Shown: positions 34,001 to 47,209 of the stretch, in pieces
How positions within the stretch are numbered: position 1 is the stretch's first letter
How the letters are laid out: each line of letters starts with the position of its first letter
Origin: Ascidia mentula
Lineage: Eukaryota; Chordata; Ascidiacea; Phlebobranchia; Ascidiidae
Assembly (NCBI GenBank): GCA_947561715.1
Contig: OX387205.1
Location: forward strand, 13,707,001 to 13,771,000
DNA: 64,000 bases
Direction: 5' to 3'
The notes under the pieces: model-generated
The model's database searches: none
What the model was told of the DNA's origin: nothing
What the model saw: the letters and a program-made list of their open reading frames with translations, nothing else
Position numbers and translations under genes: made by a program

Positions 34001-37000
34001 AAACAAACTGTTTGATCTTAATCCCTCTCATAGAATAGGTAATAGTAGATTAACTTGCTCAAGAAATTTCGAATCAAAATCAATGCTGCAACCATTAGGG
34101 TATTTTATATAGTGGTGCAAGTAAGCTGAAATTGCTGTTTCTGTAAGATTACGGCGGCTGGTGTGTCCCAAATAGTTACAAGAAATTAAATTCAGTAAAT
34201 TTTTTACTTATTTTAAACATCTCGGCTAGTCGATGCAAAAGCGAAAGTTTATTTCTTCCTCATAATTTGATCATTTCGGTTAGAATTCTCTATCACCACT
34301 GCTTGAAACTGTGATAAACTTTGTTGATGGATTATTTCATTCAATTACGTATTTTGATGTAAAAACTTAACTTACATACAAGTTAGAAAGTTACGCAAAA
34401 ATACTTTTCACTAAATTACCTCTTTCTAATTGAGACCACTTTACGCAGACTGCAAGTTGTTTGATGGAATGGAATGCACCGACTCCGTCAAGCTAAAGTA
34501 GGTATTTATGTAAAAATTTGCTGCAAAAACCCAAAGCAAAAAATCGAATTATTTATTTGCCACAACACGGGTGCAAATTTCTGTCAATTTTTCTGTTGTG
34601 TAACATTTTATCAATGTATTAGTTAACAACATTCTACTTGCTTTTTTAGCGTCAGTTCACGTGGATTAAACTTACTTCGAGCAAGCGGAGAAGATATTTT
34701 GTATATTTCTAATCAAACGACCACCAACCTTAATTCTTTTCCGGAGAGTTGCAAAGCTCCAGCAAATAATCCAGTTTTTCATTTCGATCTCAACGAATGT
34801 TCTCCAACTAAAAAGGTGTCTGTTTAGATTTTCCTAACAGATTTTGCCCACCCAGGTTATATTCAACAAAATTGTCATAAACTTCCACTTTAAAAACTTT
34901 CTTCTTGACAGATTTTCGTTAACACATAGCGAACTAAATTATGGAAAATTATAGAATTGATGTTTGTCTCTTAGAAAACAAGTGGCATGTTCAGATTGGT
35001 TTACAAAGTTCGCAACTTCAAGTACAACAGCCAAGCAGTAAGTAGGATGTACTACCGTCCTTACTGGGAGATATCTTGTGACTACAACGAGTCGAAAATA
35101 TTGAACAGAAATATTAAAGTGGACGCTGGTTCTGTTTTAACCAAATTAGCGTAAGTATGGGTGCGTTTCGGAAAGCTGCAGACAGGGTGTGTACACGCAC
35201 TGTTTCGACCTGTAAGGACTTATCAGTGCAGCTGTTGTCTGTGGCACTGTGCTAGCTTTTGCACTAGCGGGCACACTAATTTCCACTTTGTGGTACCTTT
35301 CCGGTCAACGTCGATCCGTTGGGTACCCTATACGGAGTGGGTTTTAAATAACACTTTTACAACCACGAGTTCAAGTTAACCCAAAAACTTTTTGAACAGA
35401 AAAGAAAACATTGTCGCTTCATACAGTACGGTTGGCAACATTACGGTCAGGTTTGCGTTGTTTGGTGACGAGCAAATGCGAAACCCACTTACATCTAATT
35501 CGATCGTTAGTGTTCCAGAATATATCTACGCAAAACTGGATATTTCGGCCTACAAAAAAATAGATTTATTGGTGAGTAATCATTCAAGTGTTTCTTGTGG
35601 GCGATGGCTGATAGCGTTTCTGTTTCTTCATCTTTCAATTTAGTTGAAAAGTTGTTGGATCACAAGAGACGTTGGAGGAAATAAAAGATATGAACTCATC
35701 AGAGAAAGGTGATTACCACGAGCAAATATTTAAACCATCCTTCTTCATTAGTTTGCAAACATTCGTTTGTTTCTGATTTGTTTTGGGTTTTTGTGCAGAC
35801 TTATTACCATAAATCTATAGTCTATGAAGGTTACAAATTTGCAAAAAAAAAACGTTTAAAATAAGTTGTTGGGGGCTAATTTTTGCTTTTTTAGCTGCAA
35901 AGTTGAGCACGAAACTGAAACTGAAGACACGATTGTGGTGACGAGAAATTATCAACCGATCTACGCCACCTTCAAGTTTCGTTCATTCGTTTGGATGAAC
36001 GTGTCTGAAAACCAACAATCCCTGTACGCTCACTGCTACGTGCAATTATGTGACAACACCAACACCGTCTGTGCACAACCGGTAAGATAATATATTTTTC
36101 AATGAAAATCATATATTAATAATTCTGCAAGTGCAAATACCTAGTACAACCGGTAAGATATCCATATCCTGTTATTTATCGCATTGTTCATGACCACAAA
36201 TATTAGCTTAGATAACAACAATGCATGTTTTGCTTTCTTCCCACAGGATTGCTCACGTGGACGTAAACGTCGATCTGTGGTTCCGGGTTTAAAGGAAGTC
36301 ATATCAGTTGGACCTTTCTATGTTTCGGTTCCGGATCTGTGTGAAAAGGCGAGTTTTATCCGTGCGACAACTTTACTGGAGAGACTAAACCGTATAAGTA
36401 GTCTTGAGTCGTGCGACTCATGCAAGTTTATCATTGTACCTTGAAATACAAAACTATGAACGGTCGGGGAACCTCTTTTTCGATTTGACCACACAAATCG
36501 ACCATTTCCGAATCCTTGCTCTTAGAATACGGCTTACAGTTAATGCTTGTTTAGGAAAATGGAGGTTGTACGGACTCTTGCAGCGTCATAAACGGAATCG
36601 TGAAATGTTCATGTTTTGAAGGTCACGTCCTTGACGAGGACAAGAAAACGTGCATGGGTAAATGTGGAGGAAACTTAAGCTAATGAAAGATAAGATTGTC
36701 GTTGCGTTAATGGGCGAATTAAGAAAATATTGTTGCGCATCTGAAGTGTTGCATGGTTGAATATTAGATAACAACCAAATAACTTTGATTCAACGCAATA
36801 ACGATGTGAATAAACAAGAACTGCAGAAAATCATAATGCTACTTGCTCTTAATTTATTGTAGGAGTGGAGCAAGCATTTGAAAGCAAAGGATTCCAGAGA
36901 ATGGAAATCCTTTACATTGCTGTTGGAGCCATCGTTATTTTACTTGTTGTGGTTGTGGGGTTGATAATAATGCGTTTGAAACCACGTTCCGGTAATGGAG

Positions 37001-37035
37001 GGTTTACCCAGGGAGTACTTGTGCGTGGAAAGTAA
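31081..37035 (+). CDS. Z4: CUB-CUB-ZP-EGF transmembrane protein, type A, complete
   Basis: Exons: 31081-31141, 31261-31424, 31956-32112, 32419-32609, 33747-33897, 34449-34497, 34650-34815, 34975-35150, 35400-35571, 35644-35708, 35895-36081, 36247-36348, 36555-36657, 36863-37035; 1917 nt, 638 residues. From exon 9 on it is essentially identical to Z1, including the GC donor after exon 12 and the RGRKRRS site. The 5' half differs: signal peptide MRNRKMQIV, patches SGIRTAFHIPTSC, NYPSF, NRKLLQY, TASSADN and IDYSQTD. Introns 4 and 5 carry copy-specific insertions of about 216 and 314 bp. Intron 2 is shorter than in the others, having lost the stretch between the lariat region and the TTACGTTCGATATG block. 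No inactivating change is seen. Confidence 0.87.
31586..31658 (+). repeat. tRNA-like core (Z4 intron 2)
   Basis: Boxes A and B are intact, the acceptor is GCTTCTG/CGGGAGC, and the variable loop is altered (AGCGTC). Confidence 0.7.
33408..33623. repeat. Z4-only insertion in intron 4
   Basis: About 216 bp absent from the other copies, between ATGATTATTTAAG on the left and ATGATTGTCTAAGG near the right end. The similar flanks could be a decayed direct repeat. I do not recognise the contents. Confidence 0.6.
34053..34366. repeat. Z4-only insertion in intron 5
   Basis: About 314 bp replacing the short AAACTAAAGAC stretch of the other copies. It is AT-rich, has no coding signal and no recognisable family. 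Confidence 0.55.
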
Positions 37036-37346
37036 CTGACTGATTGCCTCCAGGTTTAGGACCTCAGCACAGCAATCGTTCACAACAGCTTTTATTGAAT
37101 GATTGCGAGTTAAACCTAATTGTACATACAACTAACAAATTGCTTGCTTTTCTTGATTTGAAAGAATATTCTAGGAAGTAAAATGTTTACAAACTTTGCA
37201 TATTTTGCATTTATGTTAAAAAATAAGTTGGATTGATAATCACTCCTTTGCGATGTAATTTGTGACAATAGTTGTAATCTCATCTCAGAAACGAACCCAC
37301 CGTATTTGTTTGTGTATAATATATGCTATGCCAGTTTCAAATAACA

Positions 37347-37352
37347 AATAAA
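37347..37352 (+). other. poly(A) signal AATAAA of Z4
   Basis: It lies 312 nt after the stop codon, as in Z1. Confidence 0.6.
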
Positions 37353-37794
37353 AAAATGCAGCAACAAACTTTTACACACAAGATTTATGTTAAACTGAGG
37401 AAGTTAGAAGCAGTTATATTATGCGTATTGCATATGAAAGCTTCGGTTTCTATTGTAGTTTAGCTTGGTGAGCAGGAAATCATTAACAGAATTATAATGC
37501 TTAACATGATTGCCATGCTATGTGTGATCGAGTACCACTGCATTTAATTATAATCCCATACTTTTTTCGTTTATACAGCTTACGTAACATACACGATATT
37601 TTTGTTAGTTATGAATGGAAGATTTAGATCAGGCGTATTGACAATCAATATTTGCATTTTTATGTCGTCAAACAAAACAACTTGGGCTTACAGAGGATTC
37701 ATATAAGACATATTCCTGCTCGCAAACTCTGCCCTAACAAACCATGCTATATTTCCATTAACTATTCCGCTCCCTTCATTGTTTATGTTGTTAA

Positions 37795-37940
37795 GATGAA
37801 TTGTCGCAGCCGGATGATTTTGCTGGACGGGCCGGATGTGGCTGTGGGCTGTTGGTTGCTCACCCCAGATTTAAATCAACAAAAAATCGGTTACAAGGGT
37901 GTTTATTTGTGCAAGTAAGACTACTGTGACTTTGGTATAG
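37795..37940 (-). repeat. inverted copy of the type-B 3' UTR repeat
   Basis: Duplicate of the copy near 8900, with the same resemblance on the minus strand to the block after type-B stop codons. Confidence 0.65.
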
Positions 37941-38452
37941 TTTTATACACGAAATCAAACAGAAGTGAATCGGTGACAAGTGAGATCTGAGCTGAAAGCT
38001 GAGCGTGGCTCGGGCACGCAAGACAGAAAATTTACACAAAAAGAGGTAGATTGGCGCCTTAAATTTTATTGAGTATTTGTCCTCATAATTATCCAAGTGA
38101 TGTTTTTTCAGTGGTTACTTCAGTAGTGAGACCGTAACACGGATTTTTGGCTCTCGTTGGAATTCCTATTTGTCATCGTCTTTATTTTGTTTTGGAGTTC
38201 AAAAAACGCTTTTAAGCAATTCTTCTCAGGAGCAACTGATGTTGCCGTTTTATCAGGAAAAATGGTGATATTTTTATAAATTCATTCAGGATATCGTACC
38301 AACGCTAATCATCAGTTTCTCTAAGATTTGGTCTTATGGACAAAAGACGTTGTTACAAATATTTAGCTTCACCTCAAAAACAACCTTGGTTATTTATATA
38401 AAGGACAAAAGATGTCCCATACCACAGTGGTAGAATGCTAAACAAATTACGT

Positions 38453-38805
38453 GGAAGGTCGCTACCTTGACAAAATCTAAAAAACATGCATTGGTAGTTA
38501 TGCTGCACATTTAAATCCAGTCGTACTGTGTCATGTAGTTGTTTGTGGTTTCAAAAAGACGCGTCCTTGAGTGATTATAGTTGGTTGCCATGATAACACG
38601 ATCCCTAACAGACTTATGCCAGTTTTTTCTCATGGAGCCAGATAGCCATATGACAAAAAGAAAGACACTTTTCACTCTTGACATTCGCACTTACATCGCG
38701 GAGACGATATAGCACTGTAGTAATATTTGCAATATTTCTCAAAGCACTACTACAGTTTATTGGCGTTGTTGCTGTAATTTGCACAACGGCGAGCTGGTAC
38801 TCAAC
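38453..38805 (+). pseudogene. relic of a type-B gene 3' end upstream of FMO-2
   Basis: Duplicate of the relic near 9556: half an EGF exon followed by intron 13 sequence, with the ACATGCATTGGTA exon end better preserved than in the left copy. Confidence 0.75.
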
Positions 38806-39333
38806 GATTACACTCATGTAGACCTTCCAGTGTCTATTGAAATTTCGAGTTAGTAGGGCAGGATTTTTGAATTCAAAATTGCAATTGTTTGAATCATAAC
38901 GATGTCCCAAGTACGGAAAAACTTTTCATAAGTTTGTGACGTGCATCCTAGACTTAAATCTGAGCAGGTTCAAAATTTTCCAAAAAACAAAGGGTCCACG
39001 ACTACTCTGACGTCATCAAAGTGGATTGGTCAGCACCAAAAGTTGGAGAACCGCTGCTTTCGTTTTGACAGAATCGTTATTGGATTTCTATGTTGAAGGC
39101 ACAACCTTCACGCATGAGTGGTTCACGTGATTGGCAAATAGTTGCAATGTTTACAAATCAATGAACATGCAACAAAGGTCGAAAAGCGACATCACTTTGC
39201 AGTTTTAAACCACAAAGGTTACCTTGGCATGTTTTCCTTTGAGGTGGTTGTAATGCATCTGGATTTGGTGTGGCAACGATCTTGTAATAGTTTTGGGTTT
39301 TCTTCGCAGAATGTGCTTGATATGAATTGAAGA

Positions 39334-41905
39334 ATGTCAAAACGAATTTGTATCATTGGTGGTGGTGCAAGCGGACTGACAGCAATTAAATGCTGTCTGG
39401 ACGAAGATTTGGAACCAGTATGTTTTGAAATGTCCAACGATATTGGAGGTAAACATGATGAAAAACAACAACATGATTTAAAAAATTAGTCAACCTTATT
39501 ATATATATTAAATTCTCTTGTGCTGGACTGAAAGATTGCAATCAATATAATCCAGAACAAGCAGATTTTTAATCCAAGAAAAGACTCTCAGTTACAGGGG
39601 GTTTTTGGGTACACGTATTTTATTGCTTTTTTTACTACTACTACGTAATTTTTGCTGAAACTGACGATGCTTACATAAGCGAAATCGATTTTTTACAATA
39701 AAATATGCTGACTTCAATTCAAGGCTTGTTGCTTTATTATATATGCGAACCAAAGTGATTTGCTGTCGCAGATAATAAAACAATGCCTAACCGAGGGCTA
39801 CATCAGATAACTTTTACCGGATTATATTTGAGGCTGGCCAACAGAATACGGAGAAAAATAAAAATAATCTATTTGTACACCATGTTTCTTTCCTTTTTGC
39901 ACCACACGTTGGTGGACTGGAATATACATTATCTTAGAAAAAGTTGCTGATTCAGCTAGGTTGCGATGCTAGGAAACCACGTTATCACAGATATTGCAAT
40001 AATTGTAAATGTAATAGAAGCACATTATTTCTTCACAGGTTTATGGAAATATGTTGAGGAAAAAACAAATCGAGCATGTGTGTACAGATCAACAATAATC
40101 AACACCAGCAAGGAGATGATGTGTTTTTCAGACTTTCCGATTCCCAAACACTTTCCCAACTTCATGCATAATACTAAAATTATTGAATACTTCCAAATGT
40201 ATGCAAAAGAGTAAGTAAAGCTTTTTGAAATGTAAAAAAAAATCGTTCAAGTTAAATTTTCCATGTTTTCAAAAATATTTTTATATGATGACAAATTTCA
40301 TAGACAAATTGATTTAATTTCTAGGATATATCAAACTGAATTGTACCAATACTTCACAACGCCAGTAATGTTTTCGTATTCTGTTATAACATTTCAATTA
40401 CACACATGAAAAAATTTAGGTTTAGTCTTGAAAAATACATTCAACTTCAAACTAAAGTCCTGTCTTGCAAATTTGCAAAGGATTATGAAACCACTGGAAA
40501 ATGGTGAGTTGGTTTTCTATGGGTGAGACGAGCCATGTACTTGAATTTGCATGATTTTATGGCTCTTTTGCATCTTCATACATGATTTTTGTCATCAACA
40601 AAAACAGTAAATGTTTAATGAAAAAATTGTATGTACCATAATGCAAAAATATGTTGTTGTTTTCAACAGTGATGTTTAGTAATGAGCGCCTGACTCGATA
40701 ACCTTTATGGTTTTATCGGTGCCCATGCCATTTCATTTCCTTGTATATTGTTCTTGTATCACAATGCAAAAATATGTTGTTGTTTCAGACATATGTTGCA
40801 AAACATTGTTTGAATGTCATGCCACGTATTAGCTAAGATGCTCCTTAATTTTGTGTGTGTGCAATGTTAAGTCAGGCTGCCTGACTCAGGCATGATAACC
40901 TTTATATAGACATATAACAACTCTGGTTTGTATTGCACTGTTCATAACTGACTTGATGACATCATCTTGATGACAATAATGTTCTGCTATTTTGCAGGTG
41001 TGTTAAGCATAAAAATATAGAAACTGGACATGAGTCAGAATCTACATTTGACGGTGTTATTGTTGCTGTTGGACATCATGCTCTGCCATACTTTCCTTTG
41101 GAATCTTTTCAAGGTAGTTAATGGTCTTGGAATATTTAATGTCGACCACAACAAAACAAGAAATAAAACTAATAGTACACATTTTTGTTGTGAAAAAAAT
41201 GAATTTCTTTTCAACAGATTTCAAGAAATTTAAAGGTGGATACATCCACAGCCATGATTATAGAAATCATGATGGGTTTGAAAAAAAACGTGTTTTAGTG
41301 GTTGGAATCGGAAATTCTGGTGGAGACATCTCTGTTGAACTGAGCAGAGTAGCAAACCAGGTATGTATTTTAGGGCATATTTTTACTTTCAAGCATGATT
41401 TAAGATATGCAAATCTTTAGGGCCTGACGGCACTATTGGTTGAGCTTTACTTGGCCATAGTGTTTCCACCTTGTTTTCTCCGTAAAGTTGCACCTAGTTT
41501 GGTGCCCAACGGATGCCGGTGATTGTATAGTCACCACAAAGTGGAAGTCTTTGCTTGGCCGTTTGGTCAGCAAAGTCACCTGAAAGTCACACCAACTGCA
41601 CTGGTGAGACCTTTTTGGTCGAAACAGTGGTCATCTGTATGCATCTTACACAATGATTATTTTATCCTAACAAGTGAGGATTAACCTAGGTCGTTGCAAT
41701 ATCGCCCATGACACCTAGTTGTAAGAATATATATATTTTGCCCATAGCCAAAAATCATCAGTTTTCTTAAAACAATAGAGGAAATATTAAAGTTTAACAT
41801 TCAGATTTTTGTTTTCTAGGTATATTTAAGTACTCGCAGTGGTTCGTGGGTTCTAAACAGAGTGAATGACAATGGCCTTCCACTTGACATTGTGAAAGTT
41901 AACAG
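39334..41905 (+). pseudogene. FMO-2: flavin-containing monooxygenase, exons 1-6 only
   Basis: Exons 39334-39448, 40039-40210, 40420-40503, 40998-41113, 41218-41360, 41820-41905 match FMO-1 almost exactly. They encode the FAD motif GGGASG, the FMO signature and the NADPH motif GIGNSG. About 215 bp into intron 6 the sequence turns into a T8-C-A20 run and then intron 2 of Z5. Exons 7-12, with FATGY and FGPCTPYQ, are absent, so no full enzyme can be made. Exon 6 ends in phase 2 while the next ZP exon needs phase 0, so a fused reading frame is not available. The remaining exons are undamaged, which suggests recent truncation or an assembly error. Confidence 0.85.
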
Positions 41906-42127
41906 GTCAGTACGATACAAGTTAATTTGGCTTGTTAATTGTGGGAGATTATTATTACCGACAGATGGATTGTTATATTGTAGGACATTCTCCGAGTGAA
42001 CTGACGTGTTAACATAATGAATGCATGCACTTTTGTGGAATGGCATCCAAACTAGGAATGTTAATGCTTGTGTGGGCTCCAAAATTATACATGTTTTCTC
42101 ACTAAAATAAAATTTGTTTCATCCAAA

Positions 42128-42156
42128 TTTTTTTTCAAAAAAAAAAAAAAAAAAAA
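42128..42156. repeat. T8-C-A20 homopolymer at the FMO-2/Z5 junction
   Basis: Eight T, one C and about twenty A mark the exact point where FMO intron 6 sequence gives way to ZP intron 2 sequence (GAGAAACAAAATCC). It could be a break repaired at a poly-A tract, or an assembly seam. Confidence 0.9.
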
Positions 42157-45100
42157 GAGAAACAAAATCCAATTTGCAATAATTACTTTTCAATTTTCTT
42201 CTTAAAGGGGTCAAGAATTTGCTGGCGCGTCACAAGTCGAACGTTTCTCAAGATGTTTCGCTTCACGCGAACTTTATATATGTTAGATATGTTTCTGTGT
42301 TCATTTAATTATGTGATAGGTTTACCAAGGAAGCAACAAAAACGGAGTCTTGCTGGGGACTTTCGTTGGTAATGGAAGTGCGACAGGAATTGTGAAATCA
42401 AATACCGGTTCCTTGTATTTGAGTTGCCCCACGTTACGAGCCATTACCAACTATCCTGTCTTTGCGTTTATAAGGTAAATTACTCTGTCCACTGACTTCT
42501 GTGTAAATTTCATATTATTGATGAACTAAAATCACTCGTTATGACGAAACAAACATTTTTGTTCGACAATTAGGCGGTTTTAGTTTATCAAATTGAGTGA
42601 TATTTCAAGCAGATTTTCTCTGTCGGCGTATACTTAGCTTGCATGGTTTACACTGACTTTGTAATTTAACTGTTAATGAAGCTACCGCACAGGGTGTTTC
42701 CACCGTGCATTGTGAAACCTATTTGAAAACACGCCAAGAATTGCTGCTGATTGACGGCGAACGTCACTATATGTTGTTTAGTCACCGAGGAAGCCTCGTG
42801 CAACTTGGAGTTGGACGTGGAAGATCTTCCAACAACTCTCGTTCTCCCGACAAGTAATGGAAAGTTATTGGGAAACCTTGCTTGTAATTACACGGTGTCA
42901 AGTCCAGTGAGGTGCAACTTTACAGTTACCGTGTCGTCAGGACTAAATGATTACGGGGACAACATATTCGTAAGTTCGTATGAATAGTTCCAACGAATTT
43001 TGTCATAAAACCCCTAAATTAGCATTGAAATTGCCAGATCATGTCAATGTTGCATTTAAAATCACAACACTGGCTGTATTTTGACTTTTCAATGTATTTG
43101 GATTTGGTCTAGAATTAATTTCACTTTCTCAGGCAAATAAATAAATATTAATGAATACAAAAATTACAAAGACAGTTGACGAGGCAAATATAGAGGATTT
43201 CAAGTCACGGGCTTAGATGCAAAGTTGTTTCCATATGTAGGAGCACGCAAAGGGTAGGAGACATACGCACTTAAATGTGATTGGTTACAAATGTAATGTT
43301 TATCAGATAATTAATTCCATTTCGTTACAGCAAAGTTCAACATAAGTAACAATAAAGTGTAAATTAAACCAGTCGATAAGTTTTACGAGTCCTTTCATCG
43401 CAATTAAAGAATAACTAAAATAAATACAACGACTCTTTCAACATATGCTGAAATGTAAAATAATGTGGACCAAAGAGAGGCTTTGCCTATTTAAGAAAAT
43501 ATTTATTACATCACAGAAGTTGTTCAGAGCGAAGTTCGCATGAAAATTACCACAAGTTGTGACTTAAAAACTCAATAGCTTTTAACATTTTCTAATGCCT
43601 GATTTTGTTAAACTTGCATTTGAATTCGCACATCAGGTTCTTGACTTTTCAAAGTATTTGGATTTGGACCAAAAATGAAATCAATTTCTTGAAAAAAAAT
43701 ACAGCAAAGAATAATGAATGCAAAAAATTACAGCAATAGTGTAAAAAAAGTAAACATGATTATTTAAGGGAAATTATTCGTGTAAAAAGTCGTTCAGAGC
43801 GAAGTAGAGTAATTCAAATCACGAAACTTTTGTGTTTTGCTTTCTTTAGGAAGTATTCTAGCGACCGTTTAAAGACGAAATTTCCTTTAGATTTTATCAG
43901 ACGATCCTTCCCATCCAGGAATCAGAATAAATTCCACTCGAACTGACGAAATAGTCACAACGGTTCAAGCCCGAAGAGTCAACGTTCAAATAATCACTTA
44001 TTCAGCCTCATCACCTTCTCCAACCATTCACATCGATTCAGGTTTAATACACACCTGTTTGTCAACAAATTACCGCAATATTTTAAACCATGAAAAACGA
44101 AAAATTTTGAGCTTGTTACTACAACAAACATAAACACACAAACTAAACAAACTGCTTGATCTTAATCCCGCTCATGGAATAGGTAATAGTAGATAAACTA
44201 AAGACTTAACTCACATGCAAAAATAAAAAGTTGCGCTAAACTACTCTTTAAAAAATTATCTCTTTCTAATTGAGACCACTTACGCAGACTGCAAGTTGTT
44301 TGATGGAATAGAATGCACCGACTCCGTCAAGCTAAGGTTGGTATTTATGTAAAAATTTGCTGCAAAAAAAACAAGTAAATAAAATAAAATTATTTATTTG
44401 CCACAACACGGGAACAAATTTCTGTCAATTTTTCCCTACGCCAAAGTAAACACTCACAGTGTAACACTTTATCAATGTATTAGTTAACAACATTCTGTTG
44501 CTTTTTTAGCGTCAGTTCACGTGGATTAAAGTTACTTCTAGCAAGCGGAGAAGATATTTTGTATATTTCTAATCAAACGACCACCAACCTTAATTCTCTT
44601 CCGGAGAGTTGCAAAGCTCCAGCAAATAATCCAGTTTTTCAATTCGATCTCAACGAATGTTCTCCAACTAAAAAGGTGTCTGTTTACATTTTCCTAGCAG
44701 ATTTTGCCAACCCAGGTTATGTTCAACAAAATTGACATAAACTTCCCCTTTAGAAACTTTCTTCTTGACAGATTTTCGTTAACACACAGCAAATTATGGA
44801 ACCTTGTAAAATTGATGTTTGTCTCTTAGAAAACAAGTGGCATGTTCAGATTGGTTTACAAAGTTCGCAACTTCAAGTACAACAGCCAAGCAGTGAGTAG
44901 GATGTCCTACCGACCTTACTGGGAGATATCTTGTGACTACAACGAGTCGGAAATGTTGAACAGAAATATTAAAGTGGACGCTGGATCTGTTTTAACCAAA
45001 TTAGTGTAAGTGAGTGGGTTTTTACTCTCCTACCCCTACTTCTACATAACGCCAGCAAGCGGCCACAGAAATCACATTTGACATTGCTGTGACCTTGTGT

Positions 45101-45887
45101 TGTTTACGACTGAGTCAGGCTCTATTTTAAATTGGATGAAAATTATACTGCTAGAAAAGGAGCCTAACAAAAAGTTACACGGTCCTCGGGTCTTTTAAAT
45201 GTGAACCCTTCCTCTAATTCTCTGTTTCCACATTTTATTTCAATAAAACTTAACATTACAACTCTCTGTGCAGAAAGGAAAGCTTTGTCGCTTCACAACG
45301 TGGAATTGGAAACTTCACGATTAGCTTTGGGTTGTTTGGTGACGAGCAAATGCAAACACCTCTTACATCAGAATCGATCGTCAGTGTTCCCGAATACGTC
45401 TACGGAAAGCTGAACCTATCGGCTCACAAAGAGTTAGATCTCCAGGTAATTTATCGCATTTCATCACATTTTCTTTAGTTGAAAAATATCTGCATTGATT
45501 ATTTCCGAACTATTTGGCCAAATTGCAGATAAAAAGTTGCTGGGTTACAAACAGCAGCGGTGTTAAAAGTGAAGGCTACAGTCTCATTACAGAAAGGTAA
45601 GATTTCTTGAACTTTTCTGTAAAGCATGGAAAGTTTTTGCAAGGTATCTTTTACCTAGTGCACTACATTAGGTATATGGTATCTTGCAAAAATTTCACAT
45701 AAAATCAAAAGATGGGAATCACCCTGGAACTGTAAGACAAACCCAAGCTGAAAACCATTAATTTGCGCTTGCTTATATTGTTCAAACTCACATGAAAAGC
45801 AAAAACAAATCATAAGTAATGCACTAATTTTACACACCGAATCTCGATTACAAATCCTACATTAATATTTCAACCAAATCAACAGTA

Positions 45888-46051
45888 ATATTTTATGCAA
45901 TGGCATGACTGGCAGGATCGCCCCACTGCGCAGGTCCTTGCTTGGCGATCACATCTAACGTATCGCGATCATGAGGTATGGGCTAGGCAGCGATGTCTGG
46001 GCTGCCAAGCCTGCAAACCTCATGATCGCAATCACGACATTGCATGAAATA
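45888..46051. repeat. fold-back segment (Z5 intron 10)
   Basis: Same self-complementary unit as at 191-354, with TTTTATGCAATG and CATTGCATGAAAT at the ends. Confidence 0.7.
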
Positions 46052-46174
46052 GTACTGCGTTATCTTATGCCGTGGTAAAGATCCCTTACGTATATGTGAA
46101 GGTTGCCAGGCAAGTTGTTTGCTTACGCACCAGTGTACCTTGGCCACAATATACCCCTTGAAACCACTGAGCTA

Positions 46175-46249
46175 GCTCACCCATAGCTCAGTTGGTAGAG
46201 CGTTGGGCCTGGTTAACCCAGGTTCGTGGGTTCAAACCTCACCGGGAGC
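46175..46249 (+). repeat. tRNA-like core (Z5 intron 10)
   Basis: Identical to the Z0 copy over the core, including GGTTCGTGGGTTCAAACC, supporting a close Z0-Z5 relationship. Confidence 0.75.
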
Positions 46250-47195
46250 TTCATTTTTCACATCTTGCTTCGTCATGTCAGGAAAAAATGGCTGATCCAG
46301 CCAAGCTTCACCGCATTTTGGCACCACATTTTGGCTTTCAGTAAAAGTATTTAAATTTCAGTTTGTTTCCTTACGTTTAGTTGCAAAGTTGTGCGCGAGG
46401 CAGAGGCGGAAGATGCAATCGTGATAATGAGGAATTACCAGCCGACTTTCGCAACCTTTAAATTTCGCTCATTCGTGTGGGTGAATAAGGATGTAAACCA
46501 ACATTCCCTGTACGCTCACTGCTACTTGCAACTCTGTGACAATATTAATAATGATTGTCAAAAACCGGTAAGATTTGAAATTAGCTTCTCTCAGTATTAA
46601 ATGACATTAGGTGAAGTCCCGATAAAATTGTTGTTTAGAATTGCATAAAAAAACGTCAACGGAGATCCACGCGAGTAAGCCTAAATGAAGTTATCTCTGT
46701 TGGGCCTTTCCATGTTTCCACCCAAGACTTGTGTGAAAAGGTAGAAAAAAATCCCCGACTGGCAATTATAAACATAGAAATCACTCGTTGTCGTTTTGAT
46801 TAATTTATCGTTGTTTTTTCGCAAATGCGACGAATATTTCCAAGTGCGTCACCCGCGAATAATATTGACAAGCTCTGGTTTAAACGTTTACATACTGCTA
46901 AGTGGTCCTTATTCCACCCTTGTTATGCTTAATGAAAGATATCTGACTCTATATCTCGTTTCCTTCTTAAAAACGTATTTGTTTTGTTCAGAACAATGGG
47001 GAATGCTCAGATTTTTGCAACGTCATGAACGGGAAAGTACATTGCTCGTGCTTCGAAGGTCGCTACCTTGACAAAAACAAGAAAACATGCATTGGTAATT
47101 ATGCTGCACTGTTAAATCGAGTCGTATAGTAACTTTGAAATTGTTTGTGGTTTCACAAAAGATGCGTCCTTGAGTCATTATAATAATACTCTTGG

Positions 47196-47209
47196 GTTAC
47201 CATGGTAAC
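47196..47209. promoter_or_regulatory. 14 bp palindrome, X-box-like (Z5 intron 13)
   Basis: GTTACCATGGTAAC, unchanged even though this gene is broken. Confidence 0.35.

Larger units (their letters stand above)
37036..39333. other. spacer Z4-FMO-2
   Basis: Same content as the Z1-FMO-1 spacer: AATAAA at 37347-37352, the inverted repeat near 37795-37940 and the type-B relic near 38453-38805. No other gene seen. Confidence 0.75.
35385..42115 (+). repeat. segmental duplication, right copy
   Basis: Counterpart of 6490-13240 at an offset of about 28.89 kb, carrying Z4 exons 9-14, the spacer, the gene relic and FMO-2 exons 1-6. The similarity ends abruptly at the poly-T/poly-A junction near 42121. 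Confidence 0.9.
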
